From assembly GCF_019219025.1 (NCBI RefSeq), contig NZ_JAHUWN010000030.1, positions 12,153 to 76,152 on the forward strand: 64,000 nucleotides of DNA. The letters are read 5' to 3'. This DNA is from Bacillus sp. sid0103. Its GTDB lineage: Bacteria > Bacillota > Bacilli > Bacillales_B > DSM-18226. A program made the translations under genes and the position numbers. The notes under the pieces are model-generated. The model ran no database searches. It saw nothing but the letters and a program-made list of their open reading frames with translations, and was not told the DNA's origin. The number at the start of each line of letters is the position of its first letter. The first letter of the stretch is position 1. Of this stretch, positions 1-7,813 are shown one piece after another.

Positions 1-2
1 GG

Positions 3-281
3 TTTGAATCCATTGGCATGAAACCAGGAGTGACCATGGCTCTTTTCGCAGGGTTAGCAGAATTGATTGGCGGAATTTTGTTTGCATTAGGACTTTTAAC
101 GCCACTTGCAGGAATTTTGATTGCAGGGACTATGGCAATGGCGATTGTTAAAGTCCATGCTCCTAATGGATTATGGGCAACAGCTAATGGATATGAATAC
201 AACTTAACTTTACTTGCAGTTGCTATTGGTATAGCTTTGGTCGGTCCGGGTCAGTATGCTTTAGATTCTTTTTTGTTCTAA
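3..281 (+). CDS. DoxX family membrane protein, 5' end outside window
   Basis: The frame is open from base 3, so the N-terminus lies before the window; the ATG at base 18 is probably internal. The visible part has three hydrophobic segments with Gly/Ala-rich helices (AGLAELIGGILFALGLLTPL and a C-terminal one ending in DSFLF), the pattern of the C-terminal two thirds of DoxX-like four-helix proteins. DoxX proteins are small membrane proteins linked to thiol/quinone stress and often sit beside ring-cleaving dioxygenases in Bacillus, as here. It probably shares a transcript with the two genes downstream, with a 94-bp gap and no clear terminator. The exact substrate is unknown. Confidence 0.8.
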   Translation, partial: FESIGMKPGVTMALFAGLAELIGGILFALGLLTPLAGILIAGTMAMAIVKVHAPNGLWATANGYEYNLTLLAVAIGIALVGPGQYALDSFLF

Positions 282-375
282 AATATCGGTCTTTTATGAG
301 ACCTTTACCTATTACAGGGGCACTTTAATTTCTAACAAAAGAATTAAATCAATATTGTGACAGGAGTGAAATGAG

Positions 376-1344
376 ATGGAACTATTAGGACTACATCATG
401 TATCAATATTAACAGGAAAAGCGGAAAAAAATTATGAATTTTATACAAAAATTTTAGGAATGAGATTGGTAAAGAAAACGGTTAACCAAGATAATACAGA
501 ATCCTATCATCTTTTTTATGCTGACGCGGAAGGAACCCCAGGAACTGAAGTTACGTTCTTTGACATTCCTCATCTTGGGCAAACATACAGGGGAACTTCA
601 GATATTTCTACTGTATCACTAAGGGTTAGAAATTCAGATTCATTATTATTTTGGAAAGAGCGTTTTATACAATTTGGGGTTGAACATGATGATATTCAAA
701 AAAGAGTAAATCGTGATACATTGGCTTTCAGAGATTTCGAGGGGACTCGCTTAATACTGGTAGCCGATAACGGTGAAAAAGGTGTGAGAGCTGGGATTCC
801 TTGGAAAAAGGATGACATTCCACTGGAACATGCCATTATTGGTTTAGGACCTGTAACTCTCACAGTCGCAATTGCTGAACCAACTATCGGTGTTTTAACA
901 GAAGTTATGGGTTTTCGCTATGCTGGTTCTTATCCATCACTTGAAGGGGATTATCCAGATATATTGATTTATGTAACTGGAGAAGGGGGCAGCGGTGCGG
1001 AAGTTCATATTGAAACAAGACCCGATTTGCCAAGAGTCCGCTTAGGTCGTGGAGGTGTTCACCATGTTGCCTTCCGTGTTCCGAACGAGGAAGAATATGA
1101 ACAATGGGCTGTACGATTGAAAGAATACAGGTTACCGAATTCAGGAAAAGTGGAACGGTATTACTTCAAGGCATTATATTTCAGGGAACCCAATGGTATC
1201 TTATTTGAATTATCAACGGATACCCCAGGATTTGCGACAGATGAACCAATGGAAACAATGGGGGAAAAACTAGCACTTCCACCATTTTTGGAACCTAATC
1301 GAAAAGTGATCGAAGAAAAATTACGACCATTGATCTTAAATTAA
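376..1344 (+). CDS. ring-cleaving dioxygenase (VOC/glyoxalase fold, MhqO-like)
   Basis: A 322-aa protein with two vicinal-oxygen-chelate modules, roughly residues 5-130 and 150-290. Likely metal ligands are in the GLHHVS motif at the N-terminus, the GVHHVAFRV motif near residue 225 and the ILFELSTDTPGF motif near residue 275. The family comprises Fe(II)-dependent extradiol-type dioxygenases such as B. subtilis MhqO, which detoxify catechols and hydroquinones in the cytoplasm. An AGGAGTG ribosome site precedes the ATG. It forms a tandem pair with the next gene, with which it shares long identical stretches (AEKNYEF, LGMRLVKKTVNQD), so the pair is a duplication. Regulation by an MhqR-type repressor is plausible, but no classic MhqR box is seen. 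Confidence 0.85.
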   Translation: MELLGLHHVSILTGKAEKNYEFYTKILGMRLVKKTVNQDNTESYHLFYADAEGTPGTEVTFFDIPHLGQTYRGTSDISTVSLRVRNSDSLLFWKERFIQFGVEHDDIQKRVNRDTLAFRDFEGTRLILVADNGEKGVRAGIPWKKDDIPLEHAIIGLGPVTLTVAIAEPTIGVLTEVMGFRYAGSYPSLEGDYPDILIYVTGEGGSGAEVHIETRPDLPRVRLGRGGVHHVAFRVPNEEEYEQWAVRLKEYRLPNSGKVERYYFKALYFREPNGILFELSTDTPGFATDEPMETMGEKLALPPFLEPNRKVIEEKLRPLILN

Positions 1345-1362
1345 CTCTTGGAGGAATATAGA

Positions 1363-2340
1363 ATGAACCATCTAAAAGGAATACACCATGTAACTGCTAT
1401 TACAAGTAGTGCAGAAAAGAACTATGAATTTTTCACTTATGTTTTAGGAATGCGTTTAGTTAAGAAAACGGTCAATCAAGATGATATTCAAACCTATCAT
1501 CTTTTCTTTGCAGATGATAAAGGCAGCGCAGGCACAGACATGACTTTCTTTGATTTCCCCGGTATTCCGAAAGGCTTACATGGTACAAACGAGATTTCAA
1601 AGACATCGTTTCGTGTACCGAGTGATGAATCATTAAACTATTGGGTAAAACGCTTTGATCGTTTAGAAGTCAAACATACTGGAATCAAAGAGCAATTTGG
1701 TAAGAAAACCCTCTCTTTCATTGATTTTGATGATCAGCAATATCAATTGATTTCAGATGAATTCAATAAAGGGGTGGAATCTGGAACACCATGGCAAAAA
1801 GGTCCAATTCCACTGGAATATGCCATTACTGGATTAGGACCCATTTTTGTTCGTATTGCGAACTTTGATTACTTTAAAGAAATGATGGAAAAAGTCCTAT
1901 TATTTAAAGAGACAGATAAAGAAGGGGCATTCCATTTATTTGAAGTGGGGGAAGGCGGGAATGGTGCCTCGGTCATTGTTGAACATAATGCCATTCTTCC
2001 TGAAGCCCGGCAAGGTTTTGGCACGGTTCACCATGCGGCATTACGTGTAGAGAATCGCTCTGTTTTAGAAGAATGGATTGAACGGATGAATAGTTTTGAA
2101 TTCCATACATCAGGTTATGTAAATCGTCACTTTTTTGAGTCCTTATACGCAAGAGTGGCACCGCAAATTTTATTTGAGTTCGCTACCGATGGTCCTGGTT
2201 TTATGGGTGACGAACCTTATGAAACGCTTGGGGAAAAGTTATCTTTACCTCCATTCTTAGAGCCTAAACGTGTAGAAATAGAAAAATTAGTTCGCCCAAT
2301 TGATACAGTGAGAAGTACACAGGAATTCATCAAAGAATAA
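1363..2340 (+). CDS. ring-cleaving dioxygenase, tandem paralogue
   Basis: A 325-aa VOC-family ring-cleaving dioxygenase, paralogous to the gene just upstream and 18 bp behind it. The start is set at the ATG at 1363 because a GGAGG ribosome site at 1350-1354 sits 8 nt before it; a TTG at 1348 in the same frame would overlap that site. Metal-binding motifs are retained (IHHVTAI at the N-terminus, VHHAALRV near residue 220, ILFEFATDGPGF near residue 270). It probably acts on quinone/catechol compounds like its neighbour; two divergent copies may broaden substrate range. Translation is probably coupled within one operon with DoxX. Confidence 0.85.
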   Translation: MNHLKGIHHVTAITSSAEKNYEFFTYVLGMRLVKKTVNQDDIQTYHLFFADDKGSAGTDMTFFDFPGIPKGLHGTNEISKTSFRVPSDESLNYWVKRFDRLEVKHTGIKEQFGKKTLSFIDFDDQQYQLISDEFNKGVESGTPWQKGPIPLEYAITGLGPIFVRIANFDYFKEMMEKVLLFKETDKEGAFHLFEVGEGGNGASVIVEHNAILPEARQGFGTVHHAALRVENRSVLEEWIERMNSFEFHTSGYVNRHFFESLYARVAPQILFEFATDGPGFMGDEPYETLGEKLSLPPFLEPKRVEIEKLVRPIDTVRSTQEFIKE

Positions 2341-2486
2341 AAAGAAAAATATTCAACGAAACAGTTATTTACGAAGTTCTTGATACAATTCTTTCTCAAA
2401 AGGAAAACACGAGTTTTCTGTTCAGTGGTGAACAGTCAACGGGAACAGCTACAGTTGCGGAATGGGTAAAAAAAGCGAATCAATAA
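2341..2486 (+). pseudogene. orphan C-terminal coding remnant
   Basis: Reading from about 2346 to the TAA at 2484-2486 gives an open frame without any start or ribosome site. It encodes a plausible C-terminus that includes VIYEVLDTILSQKEN and TATVAEWVKKANQ. It begins immediately after the dioxygenase stop codon, as if the 5' part of a gene was deleted. I do not recognise the family. The open length is short, so chance is not excluded. Confidence 0.3.
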
Positions 2487-2491
2487 TAAAT

Positions 2492-2527
2492 AAATGAGTC
2501 AATAGGACATTTTCTATTGACTCATTT
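2492..2527 (+). terminator. inverted repeat closing the dioxygenase operon
   Basis: A perfect 14-bp inverted repeat (AAATGAGTCAATAG at 2492-2505, complement at 2514-2527) with an 8-nt loop. The following T-run is weak (ATTTATA), so it may be a terminator or only an mRNA-end hairpin. Confidence 0.5.
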
Positions 2528-2677
2528 ATACCATCTTTTAATTGAGATGTTCCGAAAGGAAGATGGCGAAGAATTGAACTTAGCTAAAGGAAACTTGAGT
2601 TATTTATCTGGGTTGTTGCAGTTAACTCATTTTTTATTGTGCTATAGGAACAAAAAGTAAAATGAAATATTATTTAC

Positions 2678-2706
2678 TTGAAAATACATAGATATCTATG
2701 TATAAT
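2678..2706 (+). promoter_or_regulatory. consensus promoter with embedded 20-bp palindromic operator
   Basis: TTGAAA at 2678-2683 and TATAAT at 2701-2706 are separated by exactly 17 bp, a near-perfect sigma-A promoter. The spacer plus the first -10 bases form a perfect 20-bp palindrome at 2684-2703 (ATACATAGAT and its complement). This is a textbook position for repression by the MarR protein encoded immediately downstream. A 17/20 match lies at 3150-3169 before the ABC transporter. Confidence 0.85.
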
Positions 2707-2713
2707 GAAAAAC

Positions 2714-3136
2714 ATGATAAAATATGACACAGCATCAAAAGTTGGAAAGATTAGAGACGCAGTAAACAATTTGATTTTGTCGGAGCTTAACAAACACGGA
2801 GTGGATGGTATCTCCCCATCTCATGGGGATATTTTAGTGTGCCTTTACGGAAAAAATGGCTTATCCGTGAAGGAGCTGGCTGAAAAAATTCATCGCACTC
2901 AACCGACAGTAACAGTTTTAATTGATAAATTACAGAAACTAGGGTTTGTAGAGAGAAAAAAGAGTCAGGAGGACAGCAGAGTAACTTTAATCAATCTTAC
3001 GGAAAAGGGAACCCAGCTGGAACCGATTTTTCGTGAGATCTCAGAAAAATTAAACACTGTCATTTATGGGGGTTTAACGCACACCGAAAAAGAACAGTTG
3101 GAACGTTTGTTAGCAAAAATCCTAGAAAGATTTTAA
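2714..3136 (+). CDS. MarR family transcriptional regulator
   Basis: A 140-aa winged helix-turn-helix protein. The HTH lies around residues 50-75 (LSVKELAEKIHRTQPTVTVL) and the wing has the typical DSRVTLINLTEKG motif. Starts further upstream (TTG 2678, ATG 2705) overlap the promoter's -35 and -10 boxes, so the ATG at 2714 is chosen. That lies about 8 nt after the -10 box with no Shine-Dalgarno, implying a leaderless message. The operator palindrome in its promoter and before the ABC transporter suggests autoregulation and control of that transporter. MarR proteins usually release DNA on binding a small ligand or on thiol oxidation; there is no cysteine in the chosen reading (the single Cys is in the unused N-terminal extension), so a ligand is likelier. 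Confidence 0.85.
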   Translation: MIKYDTASKVGKIRDAVNNLILSELNKHGVDGISPSHGDILVCLYGKNGLSVKELAEKIHRTQPTVTVLIDKLQKLGFVERKKSQEDSRVTLINLTEKGTQLEPIFREISEKLNTVIYGGLTHTEKEQLERLLAKILERF

Positions 3137-3149
3137 TTTTTTTTGATAA

Positions 3150-3169
3150 TTATATAGATGTCTATGTAT
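3150..3169 (+). promoter_or_regulatory. second MarR operator, upstream of the ABC transporter
   Basis: Seventeen of twenty bases match the palindrome at 2684-2703, including the whole right half CTATGTAT. It lies 53 bp before the transporter start, between TTGATA (3143) and TATAAT (3171). Their 22-bp spacing is too long for a standard promoter, so the exact promoter is unclear. Confidence 0.75.
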
Positions 3170-3221
3170 TTATAATTCAAATTTTGAATAGTGAAAAAGA
3201 ATAATGAAAGGAGAGATAAAA

Positions 3222-4178
3222 ATGATACGATTTGAACAAGTATCGAAACAATTCCCTAATGGACCCTTTGCCGTAAAGTCTTTAGATTTTGAAATAAAGA
3301 AAGGCGAATTTTTTGTTTTAATCGGACCCAGTGGTTCTGGTAAGACAACCACATTAAAAATGATTAATCGCCTCATCGAATTATCAAAAGGTTGGGTTTG
3401 GATTAATGGGAAGAAAATAAGCGATTATGATATCAATGAACTTCGTTGGAATATTGGGTATGTGCTTCAGCAAATTGCTCTTTTTCCACATATGACAATT
3501 GCTGAAAATATTGCAGTTGTACCGGAACTAAAGAATTGGGACAAAAAAAAGATTGCTGCTCGTGTCGATAAATTGTTAAAAATGGTAGGTCTTGACCCAA
3601 AAGAATATCGAAATCGTAAACCTAGTGAACTATCGGGCGGACAGCAGCAACGAATTGGTGTAATAAGAGCTTTAGCTGCCGACCCCGAAATCATTTTGAT
3701 GGACGAACCGTTTAGTGCGCTTGATCCATTTAGCCGGGAAAAAATACAGGATGATCTGCTTGAAATTCAACGAAAACTGAAAAAAACGATTGTCTTTGTC
3801 ACACATGATATGCAAGAAGCTTTAAAGCTAGGGGACCGTATTTGTCTGATGAAAGATGGTGAAATCGTTCAGGTTGGTACTCCACACGAATTCTTAACCA
3901 ATCCTGCCAATGATTTTGTGCGTGATTTTGTTGGGAGCGGTAAATTATCGATTGATTTGGAGAAACTTATCACTCCCATTACAGGAGAACAAGCATTATT
4001 GTCCGATATGAAAACCATTTCCTTATCTACTCCAGTAGATGAAGTATTAGAACTACTAGCATCATTCGAACCAATTTCTGTAGAGGAAAATGGAAAAGTA
4101 ATCGGGATCATCAGCAGACAAAATGCAGTGAAGGTAATGTCACGATATTTGAGAGAAGGAGGGCAAATTCATGAGTAA
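3222..4178 (+). CDS. ABC transporter ATP-binding protein, OpuCA/EgtV-like
   Basis: A 318-aa ATPase of the quaternary-amine uptake family. Visible motifs are Walker A GPSGSGKTT (residues 36-44), Q-loop LQQIALFPHM, signature LSGGQQQR (about 138-145), Walker B IILMDEP and switch THDMQE. A C-terminal region of about 60 residues (ISLSTPVDEVLELL to ISRQNAVKVMSRY) looks like a single CBS-type module, so it is shorter than OpuCA with its CBS pair. The ATG at 3222 is chosen for its AAAGGAGAG ribosome site; an ATG at 3204 overlaps that site. It energises the membrane protein encoded next, which overlaps it by 8 bp. It is likely repressed by the upstream MarR protein. Confidence 0.85.
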   Translation: MIRFEQVSKQFPNGPFAVKSLDFEIKKGEFFVLIGPSGSGKTTTLKMINRLIELSKGWVWINGKKISDYDINELRWNIGYVLQQIALFPHMTIAENIAVVPELKNWDKKKIAARVDKLLKMVGLDPKEYRNRKPSELSGGQQQRIGVIRALAADPEIILMDEPFSALDPFSREKIQDDLLEIQRKLKKTIVFVTHDMQEALKLGDRICLMKDGEIVQVGTPHEFLTNPANDFVRDFVGSGKLSIDLEKLITPITGEQALLSDMKTISLSTPVDEVLELLASFEPISVEENGKVIGIISRQNAVKVMSRYLREGGQIHE

Positions 4179-5697
4179 TTTGGTAAGTGTCTTATCAGAT
4201 AGAAAATCTCAGCTTCTGAACGCTCTTTTGCAACATATAGAAATATCGTTAATCGCTCTTTTTTTCTCATTAATTATTGCGATTCCACTAGGAATCTATT
4301 TAACACGAAAACAAAGTATGGCTGAATATATCATTGGTATTACTGGAGTGCTGCAAACCATTCCTTCTTTAGCCTTGTTGGGTCTTCTGATCCCACTTTT
4401 TGGAATAGGAACGGTCCCTGCTGTGATTGCACTAATCGCTTATGCTCTGCTTCCTCTGTTACGTAATACCTATACAGGAATAAAAGAGGTAGAGCCCTCC
4501 TTACTTGAAGCCGCAAGCGCCATGGGAATGAACAGAAGAAAAAGACTATTAAAAGTCGAGCTTCCTTTAGCCATGCCTGTCATCATGGCAGGTATCCGAA
4601 CAGCTACCATTTTTATTATAGGAACTGCCACAATTGCTTCACTCATCGGAGCAGGTGGTTTAGGGGATATTATTCTACTTGGAATATCCCGAAACGATTA
4701 TTCACTTATTATCCTGGGAGCTGTGCCCTCCGCACTTTTAGCGATTATTTTTGACCTTCTACTTCGAAGACTCGAAAGAATTTCCTTTAAAAAGATAATG
4801 ATCGCCTCTGGTGCTTTCGCACTTGTTATCGTTCTAATCGTTGGCTCGATGATTGGTCCGACACTTTTTCAAAAAGAGCAAAAGCCGATTGTGATCTCTG
4901 GCAAATTTGGTCCAGAGCCGGAAATTCTAGATAATATGTATAAATTATTAATCGAAGAAAATACAGAATTGAAAGTAAAGTTAAGAACAGGCTTAGGCGA
5001 TACGACCTTTGTATTTAATGCATTAAAATCGAAGGATGTTGATGTTTATCCGGAATTTTCGGGAACCGCCATTGCCAACTTACTAAAAGAGAACCCTGTA
5101 AGCACAAACAGTAAGGAAGTGTACACACAAGCAAAAGAAGGTATGGCTAAAAAATATAACATGGCATTGTTATCCCCAATGCAATTTAATGACACCTATG
5201 CAATAGCGGTCCCAGAAGATTTTGCAAAAAAGTATGATCTGAAAAAGATTTCCGACCTTGTAAAAGTCGGGCAGTATGTTACAGCCGGTTTTGATCCAGA
5301 GTTTGCTGACATAAAAGATGGATATCCCGGCTTGGCGCAGAAATATGGCTTGAATTTTAAGATTGTTACAATGGACCCGTCTGTAAGGTATCATGCCATT
5401 CAAACAGGCAAAGTAAATCTGATGAACGCCTATTCAACAGATGGTGAACTGCAAAAATACCACCTAGTTGTTCTTGAAGATGATAAGCATTTCTTCCCGC
5501 CATATCAAGGCTCACCTTTATTGCGGCAAGAAACCATAGATAAATACCCAGAGATTGTACCAGCATTGAACAAACTTGCCGGAAAGATTACCGATAGTCA
5601 AATGCAAAAAATGAACTATGAAGTTGGGGTCGAAGGAAAGAGCGCCGAAGATGTGGCAAGAGACTTCTTAATAAAGGAAGGTCTCTTGAAAAAATAG
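4171..5697 (+). CDS. fused ABC permease and substrate-binding protein (OpuC/EgtU type)
   Basis: A 508-aa fusion. Residues about 15-230 are the permease with several membrane segments and the coupling motif EVEPSLLEAASAMGM. Residues about 235-508 form a glycine-betaine-type periplasmic-binding fold exposed outside the cell (PIVISGKFGPEPEIL to VARDFLIKEGLLKK). Such fusions with a partner ATPase occur in the osmoprotectant family (OpuC/OpuF-like), in Listeria BilE and in the ergothioneine importer EgtUV. The ligand cannot be told by eye; choline, betaine, carnitine and ergothioneine are candidates. The start overlaps the ATPase gene and has a GGAGG site, so translation is coupled. The MarR neighbour and redox enzymes downstream fit either stress solute or thiol uptake. 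Confidence 0.85.
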   Translation: MSNLVSVLSDRKSQLLNALLQHIEISLIALFFSLIIAIPLGIYLTRKQSMAEYIIGITGVLQTIPSLALLGLLIPLFGIGTVPAVIALIAYALLPLLRNTYTGIKEVEPSLLEAASAMGMNRRKRLLKVELPLAMPVIMAGIRTATIFIIGTATIASLIGAGGLGDIILLGISRNDYSLIILGAVPSALLAIIFDLLLRRLERISFKKIMIASGAFALVIVLIVGSMIGPTLFQKEQKPIVISGKFGPEPEILDNMYKLLIEENTELKVKLRTGLGDTTFVFNALKSKDVDVYPEFSGTAIANLLKENPVSTNSKEVYTQAKEGMAKKYNMALLSPMQFNDTYAIAVPEDFAKKYDLKKISDLVKVGQYVTAGFDPEFADIKDGYPGLAQKYGLNFKIVTMDPSVRYHAIQTGKVNLMNAYSTDGELQKYHLVVLEDDKHFFPPYQGSPLLRQETIDKYPEIVPALNKLAGKITDSQMQKMNYEVGVEGKSAEDVARDFLIKEGLLKK

Positions 5698-5717
5698 CGT
5701 ATAAGGGGGATTTGAAA

Positions 5718-6683
5718 ATGAAAGCTGTTGTATTAGAAAAGCCCTGTACAGCAAGTGAATTGGCTGTACAGGAAGTATCAACACCTAAAGTGAGGCCGGG
5801 GTGGGTACTGGTAAAAATCAAAGCTTTTGGTATCAATCGATCGGAGATTTTTACTAGACAAGGTGATTCACCATCTGTAAAACTTCCTCGAATCATTGGA
5901 ATCGAATGTGCAGGAGAAATTGAAGATCCATCAGATAGTTCATTTCAAAAAGGTCAAAGGGTTGTATCACTGATGGGTGGTCTTGGGCGTGAGTTTGATG
6001 GGAGTTATGCGGAATATGCGCTAATTCCATCCTCACAGGTTTATCCGATTGACAATGATATGGACTGGGTGGAATTAGCAGCTATCCCTGAAATGTATTA
6101 CACAGCATATGCCTCTCTTTTTGATCCGCTTCAGCTTAAAAAGGGAGAAACTCTGCTGATCCGTGGAGGCAGCAGCTCTGTTGGACTAGCTGCATTGCAA
6201 CTTGCTAAAAGTGTCGGTGCTACTGTCATTTCGACTACTCGAAACACAAACAAGTTGGAATTTTTAAAAGAATATGGTGCGGATTTTGTGTTACTTGATG
6301 ATGGAAGTTTATCAGAACAACTTTTCTCCCTTTTTCCAAATGGCGTGAACAAAGTCTTAGAACTAGTAGGTACGGTCACGTTGAAACATTCGCTGAAGTT
6401 ACTTTCTGAGCACGGAATCTTGTGCATGACCGGAATATTAGGCGGGGAATGGGTGTTGGAAAACTTTGAACCTATGATGGATATTCCTTCTGGTACGTAT
6501 TTTACCCAGTTTGATAGCGGTGTAAATTTTAAAGAGAAATTGCTAGTTGAACTATTCAACCATATTGAACAACATAAAATTAATGTTCCAATTGCAAATG
6601 TTTTCCCACTTGCTGAAATCGATAAGGCACATCTCTTGATGGAAAGCAATGCGGCTAATGGAAAAATTGTTGTAGTTAATTGA
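5718..6683 (+). CDS. zinc-independent quinone oxidoreductase-like dehydrogenase (MDR family)
   Basis: A 321-aa medium-chain dehydrogenase/reductase. The N-terminal GroES-like part includes GINRSEIFTRQG and GIECAGEIED. The NADPH-binding Rossmann segment (LIRGGSSSVGLAALQLAKSVGA) starts near residue 150. No structural zinc cysteine cluster is present, so it belongs with quinone oxidoreductases rather than zinc alcohol dehydrogenases. The ATG at 5718 has a GGGGG ribosome site; the TTG at 5712 is less likely. It lies 20 bp behind the transporter and may be in the same operon. It probably reduces quinones or enones in the cytoplasm. Confidence 0.8.
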   Translation: MKAVVLEKPCTASELAVQEVSTPKVRPGWVLVKIKAFGINRSEIFTRQGDSPSVKLPRIIGIECAGEIEDPSDSSFQKGQRVVSLMGGLGREFDGSYAEYALIPSSQVYPIDNDMDWVELAAIPEMYYTAYASLFDPLQLKKGETLLIRGGSSSVGLAALQLAKSVGATVISTTRNTNKLEFLKEYGADFVLLDDGSLSEQLFSLFPNGVNKVLELVGTVTLKHSLKLLSEHGILCMTGILGGEWVLENFEPMMDIPSGTYFTQFDSGVNFKEKLLVELFNHIEQHKINVPIANVFPLAEIDKAHLLMESNAANGKIVVVN

Positions 6684-6742
6684 AAATGTATTTGCCTTTG
6701 AGTATTGCTATGATTAGAAAAATATAAATAGGAGGATTAATT

Positions 6743-7147
6743 ATGGAAATAACACAAAAATCCATGACAGATGAGCAACGTAAGTCTGTTGCGCTTGAAT
6801 ACTTTAAACTAGCTGACCAGGGCAATCCTGCTTTTCTTGAATTATTTGCCGAGGATGCCCAACTTTATTTCCCAAAGATGGGAATTGCAAATGGAATTGA
6901 AGACATCAAAAAACTAGTTTTTGATGGTCCAAGCTTTAAATCCATCACCCACGACTACGCTTATTTTAACTATATAATTCAAGGCGACACGGTTGTCGTT
7001 GAGGGTACAAGTTCTGGTGTTACTTCCAATGGAAAAGAGTGGCGTGCCGGTGTCACCCATGCAGGACGCTTTTGTAATGTGTTTGAAATACGGGATTACA
7101 AGATACATCGACTTTTCATTTATTTAGACCCAGACTATGAAAAATAA
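6743..7147 (+). CDS. NTF2-like / SnoaL-like domain protein
   Basis: A 134-aa single-domain protein with the cone-shaped alpha+beta fold pattern: a helical start (RKSVALEYFKLADQG), LFAEDAQLYFPKMG, then four beta strands ending in IHRLFIYLDPDYEK. Such proteins are often small isomerases, hydrolases or ligand-binding partners of oxidoreductases. It has a GGAGG site 8 nt before the ATG. It follows a quinone oxidoreductase by 59 bp and precedes a broken wrbA-like gene, so a role with aromatic or quinone compounds is plausible but unproven. Confidence 0.7.
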   Translation: MEITQKSMTDEQRKSVALEYFKLADQGNPAFLELFAEDAQLYFPKMGIANGIEDIKKLVFDGPSFKSITHDYAYFNYIIQGDTVVVEGTSSGVTSNGKEWRAGVTHAGRFCNVFEIRDYKIHRLFIYLDPDYEK

Positions 7148-7318
7148 CGATTATTTACTACAGTACTATCGGAACAAACTATCAATTAGCTCAGTGGGGT
7201 ACTGATGCAGGGAAACAAGCAGGTGTTGAAGTGAAACTCTTCAAGGTACAAGAACTTTCACCACAATCCGTCATTGAACGAAAACCCCGCTTGGAAAAAA
7301 CATATCGAAAGTAGCTAT
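7141..7318 (+). pseudogene. wrbA-like NAD(P)H:quinone oxidoreductase remnant
   Basis: From 7141 the frame reads ITIIYYSTIGTNYQLAQW, the flavodoxin FMN-binding N-terminus of WrbA-type quinone reductases, followed by FKVQELSPQSVIE. Near 7277 a single-base shift is needed to continue as NPAWKKHIES, also typical of the family. No start codon or ribosome site exists because the gene runs directly out of the NTF2-like stop codon. Everything after about residue 60 is missing. It is a clear decayed gene. Confidence 0.75.
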
Positions 7319-7529
7319 TCCAACAATATTAATCATAAATTCTGTGTTAATCATTTTAGGATTTAAATTGGCTCGCCATTTAAAATTTGCTTCAAAAACA
7401 ATGGTATGTATCGCAATTATTCTCTTAACGGTTATTATTACGATAGTCCTATACCCACAAGCCATAAACAATGGTTGGATTGAAAAACTACCAGAGGCAA
7501 ATGATCGCAAAGAATTACCAAATAATTAA
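7278..7529 (+). pseudogene. fragment of a small membrane protein
   Basis: The frame is open from 7278, overlapping the wrbA-like remnant, and encodes two hydrophobic helices (IPTILIINSVLIILGF and MVCIAIILLTVIITIVLY) and a polar tail ending in RKELPNN. The first helix begins before any usable start (the only one is GTG 7344, inside the helix) and no ribosome site is visible. I read it as the 3' end of a membrane-protein gene joined to the wrbA-like fragment by deletion. The family is not recognised. Confidence 0.45.
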
Positions 7530-7555
7530 AAATTAATTTCAAAATATAAACATCA

Positions 7556-7582
7556 CCTTCCCACTACCGGGAAGGCTTTTTT
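7556..7582 (+). terminator. intrinsic terminator
   Basis: CCTTCCC (7556-7562), loop ACTACC, GGGAAGG (7569-7575), then CTTTTTT. It closes the transporter/oxidoreductase block. Confidence 0.85.
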
Positions 7583-7628
7583 GTTTCAATGAGGCAAACT
7601 AAGAGAAATCGAATAAGGGAGGTTCATT

Positions 7629-7718
7629 ATGAAAAAGTATCTTTCGATATTGAACGCATGTTTATTTCTCTTATCCTGTTCGCCAGTTAAAGCTAAAACA
7701 AGTGCTGAAGAACTTTAA
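7629..7718 (+). pseudogene. short ORF with signal peptide, probably truncated
   Basis: A 29-codon ORF with a good AAGGGAGG ribosome site (7616-7622) encodes a typical export signal: MKKYLSI, a hydrophobic core with FLLSCSPVKA, then KTSAEEL and a stop. In a shifted frame the sequence continues with FNNAWVTPATT before further stops. It looks like the start of a secreted protein gene that has been frameshifted, though a free small secreted peptide cannot be excluded. Confidence 0.4.
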
Positions 7719-7813
7719 CGATTCAATAACGCCTGGGTAACTCCAGCTACCACGTTTGTTTCAATACGTTCTTTCTAACCCATTTTAGCTAAATCCTGAG
7801 GGAGGTCCCAACT

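Noticed and set aside
324..348. TTTAATT/AATTAAA inverted repeat as an MhqR operator
   Set aside because: Only 7-bp AT arms that do not resemble the known MhqR box.
3143..3176. standard sigma-A promoter TTGATA/TATAAT before the ABC transporter
   Set aside because: The spacing is 22 bp, too long; the operator is kept but the exact promoter is left open.
6131..6649. 172-aa minus-strand ORF
   Set aside because: It lies wholly inside the quinone oxidoreductase gene, has no ribosome site or family features, and is a shadow frame.
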